From the NCBI RefSeq assembly GCF_034931405.1, contig NZ_JAYGHA010000020.1:1-64000 (forward strand): a stretch of DNA of 64,000 nucleotides, given 5' to 3'. This document shows positions 1 to 9,400 of the stretch, piece after piece. Each line of letters opens with the position of its first letter. The first letter of the stretch is position 1. The position numbers and the translations under genes were made by a program. Source of the DNA: RDYJ01 sp034931405 (GTDB lineage Bacteria; Cyanobacteriota; Cyanobacteriia; Cyanobacteriales; Nostocaceae). Under the pieces are notes generated by a model. That model did no database searches. It saw only the letters and a list, made by a program, of their open reading frames with translations, and was not told where the DNA came from.

Positions 1-1
1 C

Positions 2-70
2 CTAAGAAAAGAAGTAGGTTTAGATAAAAACATAATCCGTGAAATGCTGGAAGAAAGACGAAGATTTTAA
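2..70 (+). CDS. 3' end of an unidentified gene (partial)
   Basis: An open frame enters from the left edge and encodes 22 residues (starting LRKEVGLDKN, ending EERRRF) before TAA at 68-70. The short, charged, helix-like tail resembles the C-terminus of small DNA-binding or antitoxin-type proteins, but too little is present to assign a family. The next gene starts 355 bp downstream, so it is not tightly coupled to cheB. Confidence 0.4.
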   Translation, partial: LRKEVGLDKNIIREMLEERRRF

Positions 71-119
71 TGCAGTTTGTTTTAGATATAGAGATAATAT
101 TTGATTTATGAAACGATAC

Positions 120-184
120 GTAGGGTGCGCCAGACTCCATAAATTCTCTCAATAAACAGATTTGTTATATCTGACGCACCCTAC
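120..184. repeat. Palindromic intergenic repeat (GTAGGGTGCG type)
   Basis: A 15-bp arm at 120-134 (GTAGGGTGCGCCAGA) pairs with 170-184 with one mismatch, leaving a loop of about 35 bp. It resembles the GTAGGGTGCG...CGCACCCTAC palindromes scattered between cyanobacterial genes. It lies in the 71-425 gap. I see no gene or clear promoter in the rest of that AT-rich stretch. Confidence 0.7.
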
Positions 185-425
185 AAATACTGAGATTTTT
201 TCAAAATTCAAATATGAGTCCTATATAAAGAATAAACCTTTTATAAAACGGTAAAAAATGGAAATAAGAAATAAATTATTATCCCACCGCCAAATCAGTA
301 AATTGTCACTTATATAGTTAGAATATTTTGCATATTTTATCAGCGATTTACATAATTAATTGTACAATAGATTGGCTATATCTATATTTTCATGAGTTAG
401 CTTACAAATCACATACGACTGTTTT

Positions 426-1451
426 ATGAGAATTGCTATTGTTAATGATTTAGTCATCGCTGTGGAAGCACTGCGGCGAATTTTATCAAAAGTGCCAGAA
501 TATAATTTAGCTTGGATCGCTTATGATGGTGTGGAAGCTGTCGCTAAGTGTGCAGAAGATACCCCAGATTTGATTTTGATGGATGTGTTAATGCCTAATA
601 TGGACGGGGTACAAGCTACAAAACACATCATGAATCAATGCCCCTGTGCTATTCTCATGGTAACGGCCAGCGTCAATCGCTACGCAGCTAAAGTATTTGA
701 AGCAATGGGCTATGGAGCTTTAGATGCTGTTAACACACCAGCGGTTGGTTATGGTCAACAAACCGAAGGTGACACTAGATTACTTAATAAAATTGCCACT
801 ATTGCTAGATTAATCGGTAAATCTTCCCGTCTGCGATCGCAATTTGACACACAACTCAAACCCAAAACTTCCCCCCAACTACACCCACCCCTGATAGTCA
901 TTGGTTCTTCTACTGGTGGTCCCCAGGCATTAGTCACAATTCTGTCCCAGTTTCCTCAAAATTTCCATGCTTCTGTGGTCATTGTCCAACATCTTGATGC
1001 CCAATTTGCTCAAGGTTTCGCTACTTGGTTAGATGGGCAAATTTCTTTACCAGTTCATCTGGCTACATCAGGGTATTTACCACAGCCAGGTAAAGTGTTA
1101 GTTGCAGGTACAAATCATCATCTGGTGATGCGTCCTGACCAAACCCTTGACTATCAAGAAGAACCTCTGAATAGTTTCTATCATCCATCAGTTGATGTCT
1201 TTTTTCAAAGTGTGGCTAAATATTGGCAGGGTAACGGTGTGGGAGTATTGCTGACAGGTATGGGTCGAGATGGCGCTCAAGGGTTAAAATTACTACGGGA
1301 TATAGGTTGGCACACCATCGCCCAAGATAGCAAAACCTGTGTCGTTTATGGAATGCCTAAAGCCGCAGTAGAATTAGATGCAGTAGTACAAATTTTACCA
1401 GTTGAAGCGATCGCACCAGCCTGTACAAAATCTTTAACCAGATGGCAATAA
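426..1451 (+). CDS. cheB: Chemotaxis-type response regulator protein-glutamate methylesterase (CheB)
   Basis: 341 residues, the usual CheB length. The N-terminal receiver domain (about 1-125) has phospho-acceptor Asp53 in LILMDVLMPNMDG. The C-terminal methylesterase domain (about 153-335) carries the catalytic triad: Ser162 in GSSTGGPQA, His189 in VQHLDAQF and Asp282 in TGMGRDGAQGL. CheB demethylates or deamidates glutamyl residues of methyl-accepting chemoreceptors; in cyanobacteria such proteins usually belong to chemotaxis-like phosphorelays for motility. A receiver-histidine kinase lies 320 bp downstream on the same strand, but no CheA, CheR or receptor gene is visible here, so the rest of the pathway lies outside the window. 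The family call is secure; the physiological signal is unknown. Confidence 0.93.
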   Translation: MRIAIVNDLVIAVEALRRILSKVPEYNLAWIAYDGVEAVAKCAEDTPDLILMDVLMPNMDGVQATKHIMNQCPCAILMVTASVNRYAAKVFEAMGYGALDAVNTPAVGYGQQTEGDTRLLNKIATIARLIGKSSRLRSQFDTQLKPKTSPQLHPPLIVIGSSTGGPQALVTILSQFPQNFHASVVIVQHLDAQFAQGFATWLDGQISLPVHLATSGYLPQPGKVLVAGTNHHLVMRPDQTLDYQEEPLNSFYHPSVDVFFQSVAKYWQGNGVGVLLTGMGRDGAQGLKLLRDIGWHTIAQDSKTCVVYGMPKAAVELDAVVQILPVEAIAPACTKSLTRWQ

Positions 1452-1497
1452 CCTCTTAGACATCTGGGGAGAATTAAATGTGCGTGACTTGAACCCT

Positions 1498-1536
1498 TGT
1501 AGAGACGTTCCTCATGTAGGGATTCTCGTCTCTACA
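1498..1536. repeat. TGTAGAGACG/CGTCTCTACA palindrome, possible terminator of cheB
   Basis: Inverted arms TGTAGAGACG (1498-1507) and CGTCTCTACA (1527-1536) lie 46 bp after the cheB stop. Related palindromes occur at 35222-35247, 43336-43365 and 53894-53921, so this is a dispersed family. Each copy follows a gene end, so a role in 3'-end formation is possible. The rest of the 1452-1772 gap shows no gene. Confidence 0.65.
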
Positions 1537-1772
1537 ATCTTTTTCGGAGATAACTATTTCCTATTCCTCATTGTTTGTGAAGAAATACCAAAAATTACCT
1601 AGAAACTTTGGCAAAATAAACTAGCTTGATCCGGAAAGTCAACAGTATTATTTTGTTTACGAATTGCAAACTAAAACTGATGTTGATTATTTATTTAGGT
1701 TATGATGCAATTATGGTAAAACAATTATACTTACAAATTTCAAAAAGACCATAACTATGAGGAGCTATAAAA

Positions 1773-3143
1773 ATGATATCTACATCTACAGCCCTCTCGT
1801 TACCACCAACAAACGAGATATTATCACCCAGATTGCCTCAAGATCATTCACTGCTCTACAGTTCATCTACAATTAGATTGAATACAGATTTAGTCACAGT
1901 TTTATTAATTGATGATCAACTAATCATTGGTGAAGCTATTTGCAGATTACTCGCTCAGGAAAACGATATTTCTTTTCACTATATCGATGATCCTGCACAG
2001 GCTATTCAAAAAGCTATTTCTATAGCTCCCACAGTCATCCTGTTAGATATGATCATGCCTGATATTGATGGCTTGATGTTACTGCGTTGGTTTCGCTCCC
2101 ATCCAGCAACTTATGACATCCCTATTGTTATGCTTTCCAGTCAAGAAGATCCGCAGACTAAAGCAAATGCCTTTACTGCCGGTGCAAATGACTATTTGAT
2201 TAAATTACCAGATGTAGTTGAGTTAATCGCCCGCATTCGTTATCATTCTAAAGCATATAATAATTTAAAAGCTCTCTCCGCTGCTAACGCCAATTCTCGA
2301 CTGCAAGCCAAACAATTAGAACAGACTTTAAAAGAACTAAAAATGGCACAAGTCCAACTCATCCAAACTGAAAAAATGTCTAGTTTGGGTAAAATGGTAG
2401 CTGGGTTAGCTCACGAAATCAATAATCCTATTAATTTTATTCATGGTAATTTTATTCATCTTCATAATTATATTCAATCTTTATTAGATTTAATTAACAT
2501 TTATCAACAAGAATATCCCTCAGAAAATCCTGTTATTGCCAATTACTCCACCGAAATAAATCTTGATTTTATCATTGAGGATCTACCTAAAATACTCACC
2601 TCAATGAAAATGGGAACTGATAGAATTCGAGAAATTATTCTATCTTTACGCAACTTCTCCAGACTCGATCAAGCTGACAAAAAAGCTGTTAATATTCATG
2701 AAGGTATAGACAGTACGCTATTAATTTTAAACAATCGTCTGAAACAAGAAATAGAAGTAATCAGAAAATATGGAGATTTGCCTTTAGTTGAATGTTATCC
2801 AGCCCAACTCAACCAAGTCTTTATGAACATTATCAGTAATGCTATTGATGCCCTACTAGACCAAGAAAAACAAGAGCAAAAACAAATAACAATTCAAACT
2901 GAAAAAATTAATACTAATAAAGTTAGAATTAGTATTCAAGATAATGGACCTGGAATTAATCTGGAATTGCAAACCAAAATATTTGATCCATTTTTTACCA
3001 CTAAACCAGTTAACAAGGGAACAGGCTTAGGACTAGCTATTACTTATCAAATCATTGAAAAACACCAAGGAAATATATATGTTTGCTCTGAACCCGGTTA
3101 TGGCACTGAATTTGTGATAGAACTACCTCTAAAAGTTGATTAG
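1773..3143 (+). CDS. Receiver domain-sensor histidine kinase
   Basis: 456 residues. After about 40 non-conserved residues comes a receiver domain (about 41-160) with the Asp47-Asp48 acid pair and phospho-acceptor Asp92 (LLDMIMPDIDG). A coiled-coil linker (about 165-200) leads to the H-box with His214 in LAHEINNPINF. The ATPase domain follows, with N-box FMNIISNAIDAL, G1 DNGPGI, F-box FDPFFTTKP and G2 GTGLGLAI. The receiver-first order is common in cyanobacteria and suggests the kinase is controlled by phosphorylation from another kinase. A strong Shine-Dalgarno GAGGAG at 1759-1764 supports this ATG. It probably works with the CheB upstream. No transmembrane segment is visible, so it should be cytosolic. 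Confidence 0.92.
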   Translation: MISTSTALSLPPTNEILSPRLPQDHSLLYSSSTIRLNTDLVTVLLIDDQLIIGEAICRLLAQENDISFHYIDDPAQAIQKAISIAPTVILLDMIMPDIDGLMLLRWFRSHPATYDIPIVMLSSQEDPQTKANAFTAGANDYLIKLPDVVELIARIRYHSKAYNNLKALSAANANSRLQAKQLEQTLKELKMAQVQLIQTEKMSSLGKMVAGLAHEINNPINFIHGNFIHLHNYIQSLLDLINIYQQEYPSENPVIANYSTEINLDFIIEDLPKILTSMKMGTDRIREIILSLRNFSRLDQADKKAVNIHEGIDSTLLILNNRLKQEIEVIRKYGDLPLVECYPAQLNQVFMNIISNAIDALLDQEKQEQKQITIQTEKINTNKVRISIQDNGPGINLELQTKIFDPFFTTKPVNKGTGLGLAITYQIIEKHQGNIYVCSEPGYGTEFVIELPLKVD

Positions 3144-3186
3144 TATTGTATGGTGGATTATGCTGCCCCTAACCCACCCTACGGTT

Positions 3187-3449
3187 TTAGCTGGGAATAG
3201 TCTTAGTAGTCTCACCAGCATCGTAACCTCCCAGCCGCAGGATCACATTATCCAAAGTATAATCTTGACCAGCAGATATGGTAAAACCAAAAGCTTTTAT
3301 ATTACCAGAACTGCCAATCAAAGTCTGAGTACCGTCATTAGTAGGAGGTAAGTTACCAAAAGTTAGTGCGTAGCTAGAGTCTGCTACCCCCCCCATAATA
3401 CAAATTAACTAGCACCAGCGAGAAGTATTTGCTTTGTTTGGATATTCAT
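3187..3449 (-). pseudogene. Broken secreted-protein gene (choice-of-anchor/PEP-CTERM type), frameshifted
   Basis: From the ATG at 3449-3447 the minus strand reads MNIQTKQILLAGAS and then stops. Shifting one base near 3410 continues the same signal peptide as LICIMGGVADSSYA and then a beta-rich stretch with YTLDNVILRLGGYDAGE, ending at 3187. The stretch resembles the start of secreted choice-of-anchor proteins with a signal peptide and C-terminal sorting tag. The single-base frameshift plus the missing C-terminal half mark it as a pseudogene. A run of eight C on the plus strand (3387-3394) lies just downstream of the shift. The family name is inference from motif appearance. Confidence 0.55.
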
Positions 3450-3500
3450 GGAATTATTGAGTGAAGTCAGTATTTTTTCGGAATATTTATTTTATATTAT

Positions 3501-3624
3501 AAGCGATCGCACTTTATAAGTCTAATTTGAGCAATCGCCGATTATACTTAACCCCAACAGGCGATCGCACTTGGTCAATCCACACTACAAGCAATCGCAC
3601 TTTATCAATCTAACCTACGAGCGA
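3501..3624. repeat. HIP1-rich direct-repeat array left of the ATPase/DUF4276 module
   Basis: Four degenerate units of about 30-35 bp, each built around GCGATCGCAC or a near copy followed by an A/T-rich spacer, lie end to end. The last unit, 3594-3624, is identical over 31 bp to 5606-5636 on the other side of the two-gene module. HIP1 octamers are ordinary in this genome, but the long shared flank is not explained by HIP1 alone. Confidence 0.7.
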
Positions 3625-3649
3625 CAAGCACAATAGGAACAGCACCAGG

Positions 3650-4285
3650 CTATGATTCATCTGGTAAATATCCAATTCTTGATATTAGAGTATTAAACAA
3701 GCGATCGCAATAAGGGGAAGATTGACGAACTTTAGTGACATCTAATAATTCTAATAGTTTAGAAGCGTGTTTAATTTTGTGATATTCACCCTTTGTAGTT
3801 CTACTACTAGCAATTTTCAGAGTACGTTCTAAATTATCTTTTGCAATAGTTTCTACATTAGTAGTTTTAGGAATACCACTTTCTTTAAAACCTTGTCCAT
3901 AAAATTTTTTCAGAGTTGCAATATCCGCAATAAACCACGCTTCCATTGTTTGTACCATCAAATGGCAATTATCATCATCAACTCCTGCTGGTTTATTCCA
4001 GTTATCCCTTAATTTTAAATGTTCCCAAGGCGATTTTTTATTTACAGGTGCTTCTGCATCAACCAACAAAATATTAAAAGCATCAGGATGAGATTTTAAA
4101 GCGGTTTGGAAATCACGAAAAGTATCATTCCTAGTACCACACATAATGATATTCCATTTAATGTTTTTGGTTGTTGCTTCCTTTACTAATTTTAAAAAAA
4201 ACTTACTAAATCCTTTCCTAAGTGAAGATTTCTGATTTTTGGAATCTCCACCACCTTCTATATAAATTCTAATTTCTTTTACCAT
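3650..4285 (-). CDS. DUF4276 family, TOPRIM-like protein of an ATPase module
   Basis: 211 residues. Visible landmarks are Glu10 in IYIEGGGDS, the acidic ILLVDAEAP motif (Asp76, Glu78) and MVQTMEAWFIAD (about 110-121). The last motif is characteristic of DUF4276, a family with a TOPRIM-like fold. TOPRIM proteins coordinate Mg2+ through these acids and often are nucleases. The start codon overlaps the 3' end of the ATPase gene by 7 nt (ATGGTAA), so the two are translationally coupled and probably act together. The arrangement recalls ATPase+TOPRIM defence pairs such as OLD-like and PARIS systems. That function is inference; the family assignment is good. Confidence 0.78.
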   Translation of the reverse strand: MVKEIRIYIEGGGDSKNQKSSLRKGFSKFFLKLVKEATTKNIKWNIIMCGTRNDTFRDFQTALKSHPDAFNILLVDAEAPVNKKSPWEHLKLRDNWNKPAGVDDDNCHLMVQTMEAWFIADIATLKKFYGQGFKESGIPKTTNVETIAKDNLERTLKIASSRTTKGEYHKIKHASKLLELLDVTKVRQSSPYCDRLFNTLISRIGYLPDES

Positions 4286-5481
4286 CTATTTCCACCTATT
4301 TCACCCATTCGCCATAAATCACCTAAAGTATAATTTTCTAACCAATCTTTTAGTTTATCAGCTTCAAGACGACGCAGATGAGTTCCTGTATTATCTCTTT
4401 CACAAACTACTACAGATTCAGGATATTCACTCAACGCAGAAACCAAAGCATCAGAATGAGTTGTGACAATTAATTGGGTTCTCTGGGATGCTTCTATTAA
4501 CATTTCGGCAATGGTTGGTAAAATATCTGGATGTAAACCTATTTCTGGTTCTTCAATACAAATTAGTGGTGGTGGAGTAGGATCTAAAAGTAACGCCATT
4601 AAAAACAAATATCGCAATGTTCCATCAGATAAACGAGTAGCGGGAATTGGTTGAATTAACCCTTTTTCCCGAATAAATATTTGTACTGTACCACCATATA
4701 TTCTTACATCTACGTCCTCGGCTTCTTCATAAAACTTTTCCAGATATTCAATAGTTTTTCTAAGACCCAATTTATATTTTAAATTGTTTAAACATAAACC
4801 TAAATTACTGCCATCTTCCAATAAAGGATGTTCAGGTAAATCAGTTTTTTGAGCGTTTCTTGGTTCTGAATATCGTCCCATTTGCCAATGACGATATAAA
4901 CTTATTTTAGAAAATTCTCTACCTAGATAGGAAACTTCAGGATATCTTTTTGGTTCTTGTATTTGCGATAATATTGATTGTTCTGGTTCTAATAAATCAT
5001 TATCAAAAAATTCTACATATATTTTTTCATTTTCTACAATCTTAAAAGAAGGGTTTCCATCAACAGAAAACCGTTCAAAATAAAAATCTTCATCAACATC
5101 ATTATTATCAAAGTTTATATTTCCATCTCTAATATTTTCTTCTAATATTTCTAACCTTTGATTAGATGCCGTAAATTTTAATTCATAAATTAGATTATTT
5201 GGATTTTTAGGATAATCAATAGTGATTTCAATTTCTGCATTTACAGTATCTTTATTACCTTTCCATAAAAATTCATGAATACCCCCACCTTGACGAAATA
5301 CGGCTGGTAAATCTGTCGGTGTTGCGCGTAAAATACCAAAGGCTTCTATTAAATTAGATTTACCAGAACCATTGGGACCAATTAATACATTTAGCGGTTG
5401 TAATTCTATTTCTTCCCCCTCACTTCCATAGGAGAGAAAGTTTTGTAATTTGATTTTATGAATAAATCTTTTACCTTCCAT
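4279..5481 (-). CDS. AAA/RecF-SMC-like ATPase of a two-gene TOPRIM module
   Basis: 400 residues. Walker A GPNGSGKS is at about 35-42, preceded by the F-L-S-Y-G entry strand typical of RecF/OLD-like ATPases. An ABC-like signature region RLSDGTLRYLFLMALL precedes Walker B LICIEEPEIGLHP and the H-loop VTTHSDALVSAL. There is no long coiled coil, so it is a predicted ATPase of the AAA_21/AAA_15 kind, not a chromosomal SMC. A good ribosome-binding site (AGGAGAAG) precedes the ATG. It is first in an operon with the DUF4276 gene, overlapping by 7 nt. Such pairs occur sporadically in genomes and are often found in defence islands. The target or trigger is unknown. Confidence 0.85.
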   Translation of the reverse strand: MEGKRFIHKIKLQNFLSYGSEGEEIELQPLNVLIGPNGSGKSNLIEAFGILRATPTDLPAVFRQGGGIHEFLWKGNKDTVNAEIEITIDYPKNPNNLIYELKFTASNQRLEILEENIRDGNINFDNNDVDEDFYFERFSVDGNPSFKIVENEKIYVEFFDNDLLEPEQSILSQIQEPKRYPEVSYLGREFSKISLYRHWQMGRYSEPRNAQKTDLPEHPLLEDGSNLGLCLNNLKYKLGLRKTIEYLEKFYEEAEDVDVRIYGGTVQIFIREKGLIQPIPATRLSDGTLRYLFLMALLLDPTPPPLICIEEPEIGLHPDILPTIAEMLIEASQRTQLIVTTHSDALVSALSEYPESVVVCERDNTGTHLRRLEADKLKDWLENYTLGDLWRMGEIGGNRW

Positions 5482-5600
5482 TTACTTCTCCTAATTTTAA
5501 ATAAAACTAAATTAATTTAATTGTCAGAGGATTTTAGTTTAAGCTTGAATCGTTGTCTAAATATATGTTGTCTATTCAGTATACTACAAGAGCTAACACC

Positions 5601-5655
5601 AAGCGATCGCACTTTATCAATCTAACCTACGAGCGATCGCATTATAAGTGATCGT
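5601..5655. repeat. HIP1-rich direct repeat right of the ATPase/DUF4276 module
   Basis: Three GCGATCGC-like units. Positions 5606-5636 match 3594-3624 exactly over 31 bp in the same orientation. Together the two arrays bracket 3650-5481. The copy lies in the promoter-side gap 5482-5698, which otherwise holds only AT-rich DNA. Confidence 0.7.
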
Positions 5656-5698
5656 ACTTAGCATAGAAAAAGTATGAAACCCGAAAAGTGCAAGGTTA

Positions 5699-6307
5699 TT
5701 ATTCTATGTTCATTCTTTGCTTGATGATTACTATGTTATCACTGGGAAATATAAAGTTATGAGGAGATGAGTTGTGAAGCCATTCTGTAGCCTTATCTCC
5801 AATTCTCTTCGCTTCTTTGAAGAGAGGTATCAATTCAAGCTCGAACTTACTCCCATCTTTATTTTCAGAAAAAAATATAAGTTCATTTAAAGCAAGGACA
5901 CGCTTGATTCTAATTCCGTCCCTCATAAATCCTAAAGCAGTAGATTTATCTGGAAATACGACCTCTAAATATCCTTCAGGTTCTACCCAATTGTCAATAC
6001 GCTCATCAAAATGCTCTATGTTATTTCGTGCTTCTCTTGACAATACCTCTGAAGCTTGATTTATCTCTAGAACTTTTCTTAGAGCTTCCTTCCTCCGTCT
6101 CTTAACATCTGAATGCGATGTTGGAGATACAAACTTTGAGATCATTGCTGTATGAGAAAGAAAAGAAGATAGATAAGACCATACCAGCCTAGTCTGTCGA
6201 GTCTCTTTATTTTTCACATATTGAATGAAGTTTTCAAACTGAATTTCTGCACCTAGACCATGCATTGCAATCTCTTGCATATAACAGGTTAATTGATCAT
6301 TATTCAT
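5699..6307 (-). CDS. Uncharacterised protein with a HEPN-like RxxxxH motif
   Basis: 202 residues, predicted mostly alpha-helical in the N-terminal half (1-105), with a beta-richer C-terminal half. I do not recognise a named family. The segment SREARNNIEHFDERIDNW (about 91-107) contains Arg94-x4-His99 with Asn after the Arg, the pattern of HEPN RNase active sites. Many RNN..EHFDER proteins are annotated only as hypothetical. No clear Shine-Dalgarno precedes the ATG. It lies just outside the repeat-flanked ATPase/DUF4276 pair on the same strand, 218 bp from it. It may be an independent gene. A nuclease role is inference from one motif. Confidence 0.6.
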   Translation of the reverse strand: MNNDQLTCYMQEIAMHGLGAEIQFENFIQYVKNKETRQTRLVWSYLSSFLSHTAMISKFVSPTSHSDVKRRRKEALRKVLEINQASEVLSREARNNIEHFDERIDNWVEPEGYLEVVFPDKSTALGFMRDGIRIKRVLALNELIFFSENKDGSKFELELIPLFKEAKRIGDKATEWLHNSSPHNFIFPSDNIVIIKQRMNIE

Positions 6308-6402
6308 GACAAGATAATGCCCAAAGAAACTAATTTAATCGTAAATAAATCGTTATGGTAATTGTCGCAATATAATCGCTCTTGTTAACTACTATTAGTA
6401 AT

Positions 6403-9400
6403 TCAATTATCAGATGATTTCAACTTAATCCCCAAAACCTGAGTATATGCACCTCTAGCTTGAGTTACACCAATTGTCCGCTGTGCTGATTCTATCATCG
6501 GACGACGCAGACTCACAACAATAAACTGTGCCTGTTGTGCTTGTTGTTTAATCATTTTCGCTAATCTTTCCACATTAGCGCCATCTAAAAACATATCAAC
6601 TTCGTCAAAAGCATAAAACGGTGATGGACGATATCTTTGCAGTGAGAAAATAAAACTCAATGCTGTTAAAGATTTTTCTCCTCCAGACATGGAAGCAAGA
6701 CGTTGTACGGGTTTACCTTTGGGATGTGCGACTAGGTTTAAACCACTACCAAAGGGGTCTTCAGGATTCTCAAGTTGTAAATAACCGTCACCATCTGATA
6801 AGGTGGCAAAAATTGATTGAAAGTTCTCATTTACTGCGTCGAAAGCTTCTTTAAATGCGGTTTGACGCAAGGTGGTAAAGTTTTCAATTCTTAATAATAA
6901 TTCGGTTCTTTCCCCTTCTAAAGTTTGTAATTTTTGGGTAAGTTCTTGCAAACGACCTTCGACTATTTCATAATCAGTCAAAGCTAACATATTTACAGGT
7001 TCCATTGCCTGTAAGCGTTTGCCTAAACTGCGTAATTCTTTCTGTAATTCTTCTAAATCAACTTTATCTGGTACTTCCGGTAACGGACTGGGTAAGTCTG
7101 CTGCCAAAGTTTGTAACTGCGTTCTTAATGCGGTCAAGTCTTCTCTGCGTTTTTCTTGGGTTTCTTGCAGTTTCTCAAGTTCCCATTGTAATTGTTGTTG
7201 ACGCAAAAGCAGCGATCGCACTTCCTGTTCTGTCGCATCTCGTTTCTTTTTCTCTTCACCTAAATTTTGCTCAAGTTCCCGTAAACTCGCTTGAATTGCG
7301 GTAATTTGGGTGTTGAGTTCAGAAAGCTGACTGTTAACGGTTGACTGTTGACTGCTAACGATTGTTTGTTCCTGTTGATATTCAATAACTCGTGTTTCTG
7401 ATTCGGTAATTTTTTCTTGTAACCGCTGTTGTTGATTTTCCAGATTTTGCAATCTTTGTTCTACTTCCCTAACAGCAGTTTCTTTTTGTTGCAATTGCTG
7501 CTCTTGAATTTTAATGGTAGCTTGGATTTCCTGCCATTCGCTAGGGGTTTGCGAGGATTCCAACTCAGCTAAAGTATGTCGTAAATGTTGCAGTTCATTT
7601 TCTTTTCCGGGTAATTCCCGATCTAAAATTTCCAGACGAGATTGAGCATTGTTGAATTTTCCGTTATTTTGGGATAACTGAGCGCGAGTATTTTCTAACT
7701 GCGCGTTTAGATTTTTGATGTCTTTTTTTAACTGCTCTAAATGTAACTGCTGTTCTCTCTTTCCCTGACGTGATTCTGTTAATTCTAAAGAAAGCTGTTT
7801 ACTACGTGTCGATAAATTAGTAATAGCTTCCCCACAACGTTCTAAAACTCTTTCAATATCTCCTAACCGCGTCCTTAAATTGACAACTTCTTCAGATTCC
7901 TTGATTTCCCCTGTCCCAAATTTTAACGCCGAACGTTGGGTATTACTTCCCCCAGACATAGCACCGCTAGTCTCTAATAATTCCCCATCCAGAGTGACAA
8001 TGCGATAAAGTCCGATTTGTTTCCGCGCTTGTTCGAGAGTTGCAAAAACCACCGTATTACCAAAAACATACTTAAAAACTTCTTGATAACGGCGATCGCA
8101 CTCTACCAGATTCATCGCATATTCTACAAAACCGTCAACATAACGCAAAGTTAAATCTGGGGTAAATTTCGGCGCTTTAATTTTGTTCAACGGTAAAAAA
8201 GTCGCTCTCCCCGCACGTTTTTGTTTTAATAATTCAATTCCCGCAGCAGCAACTCGATCATCCTCTACTACAATATGTCCCAATCTTGCACCCGCAGAAG
8301 TTTCCAAAGCTAGGTGATAGCGAGATTCAACCTTACCCAAATCTACCACCAACCCACATAAACCAGGTAAACCAGATTGAATAATTACCTTACTTGCTTG
8401 AGTACCTTGAACTTCCTGCTGTGCTTGGGTTTGTGCTTCCAGTTTATCTAACTGACGTTGTTTTTCCCGTTGTTCTTGTAATAAACGTTTTTGAGTATCT
8501 TGTTGCAGTTGCAATTCCTGATCAGTCGCTGCTAAATTCTCTGCTAAATTCTGAATAGGTGTATTAGAAGCGTTAAACTCAACTTCTAAATTTTCACATT
8601 CAGCTTGTTTTTCTGCTAATTGCGGTTCTAAACTAGCGATTATCTGAGATTCTTCTTCAATAAGTTGTTGTAGCTGAGAATTTCTTTCTCTCAGTTGTGC
8701 TTGTTCAGTTCTTTGAGGTTCAAGAGTTTGCAGTAAAGTTTCAATTTGTCTATTTAAAGCCGTTTGTTGTTGTACCCAAGCTTCCGAAGCAGTGGCGATT
8801 TCCGCAGCAGCTTGACGAGAAGCATCTAAATTTTCTCGTGTTTGGTTACGTTCACTTTGTAAAGACGTTAACTGCAACCTTTCTACATTTTGTTGTTGTG
8901 CAGCTTGTTGTAGAGAAACTTGATATTGTTGTATTTCCTGCTGAGTCTGGTTTAACCGTTTAGTAGTTTCCTGTAAATGAGATTCTAACTCACCTTGCTG
9001 ACGTTGAAGTTGCTTTCGTTCCGCTTCTTGAGTTGCAAAAGTAGACTGAACCGCCAAAAGCTCATCTTCACCCAATGATTTTACACGAGCATTAAGAGCA
9101 TCAAGAGCCGTACTTTGTTCATCAATATTCTTATTAACAGCGGTTAAATTATCAGAAAGTTGAGTAAAAGAAACATCACCAGCTTGAATATCTCCTACCA
9201 AATTTTCCTGCTTTGCTTGGAGAGAACGCCATGATAACACAGCTTCCCAAGATTGCTTTTCTTGAAATTCCTTTTTCAGTTGACGATATTTATCCGCTTT
9301 TAGCTTATCTTGATAAAGGCGATCGCGTTGAAGAGTTAACTCACCCTCAATAATGCGACAACTATCTTCCTTTTCCTTTACCTCATCCAAAGTTGCCTTA

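Noticed and set aside
3501..5655. Possible CRISPR arrays in the HIP1-rich repeats
   Set aside because: Units are degenerate, spacers are not of uniform length, and no cas gene is present.
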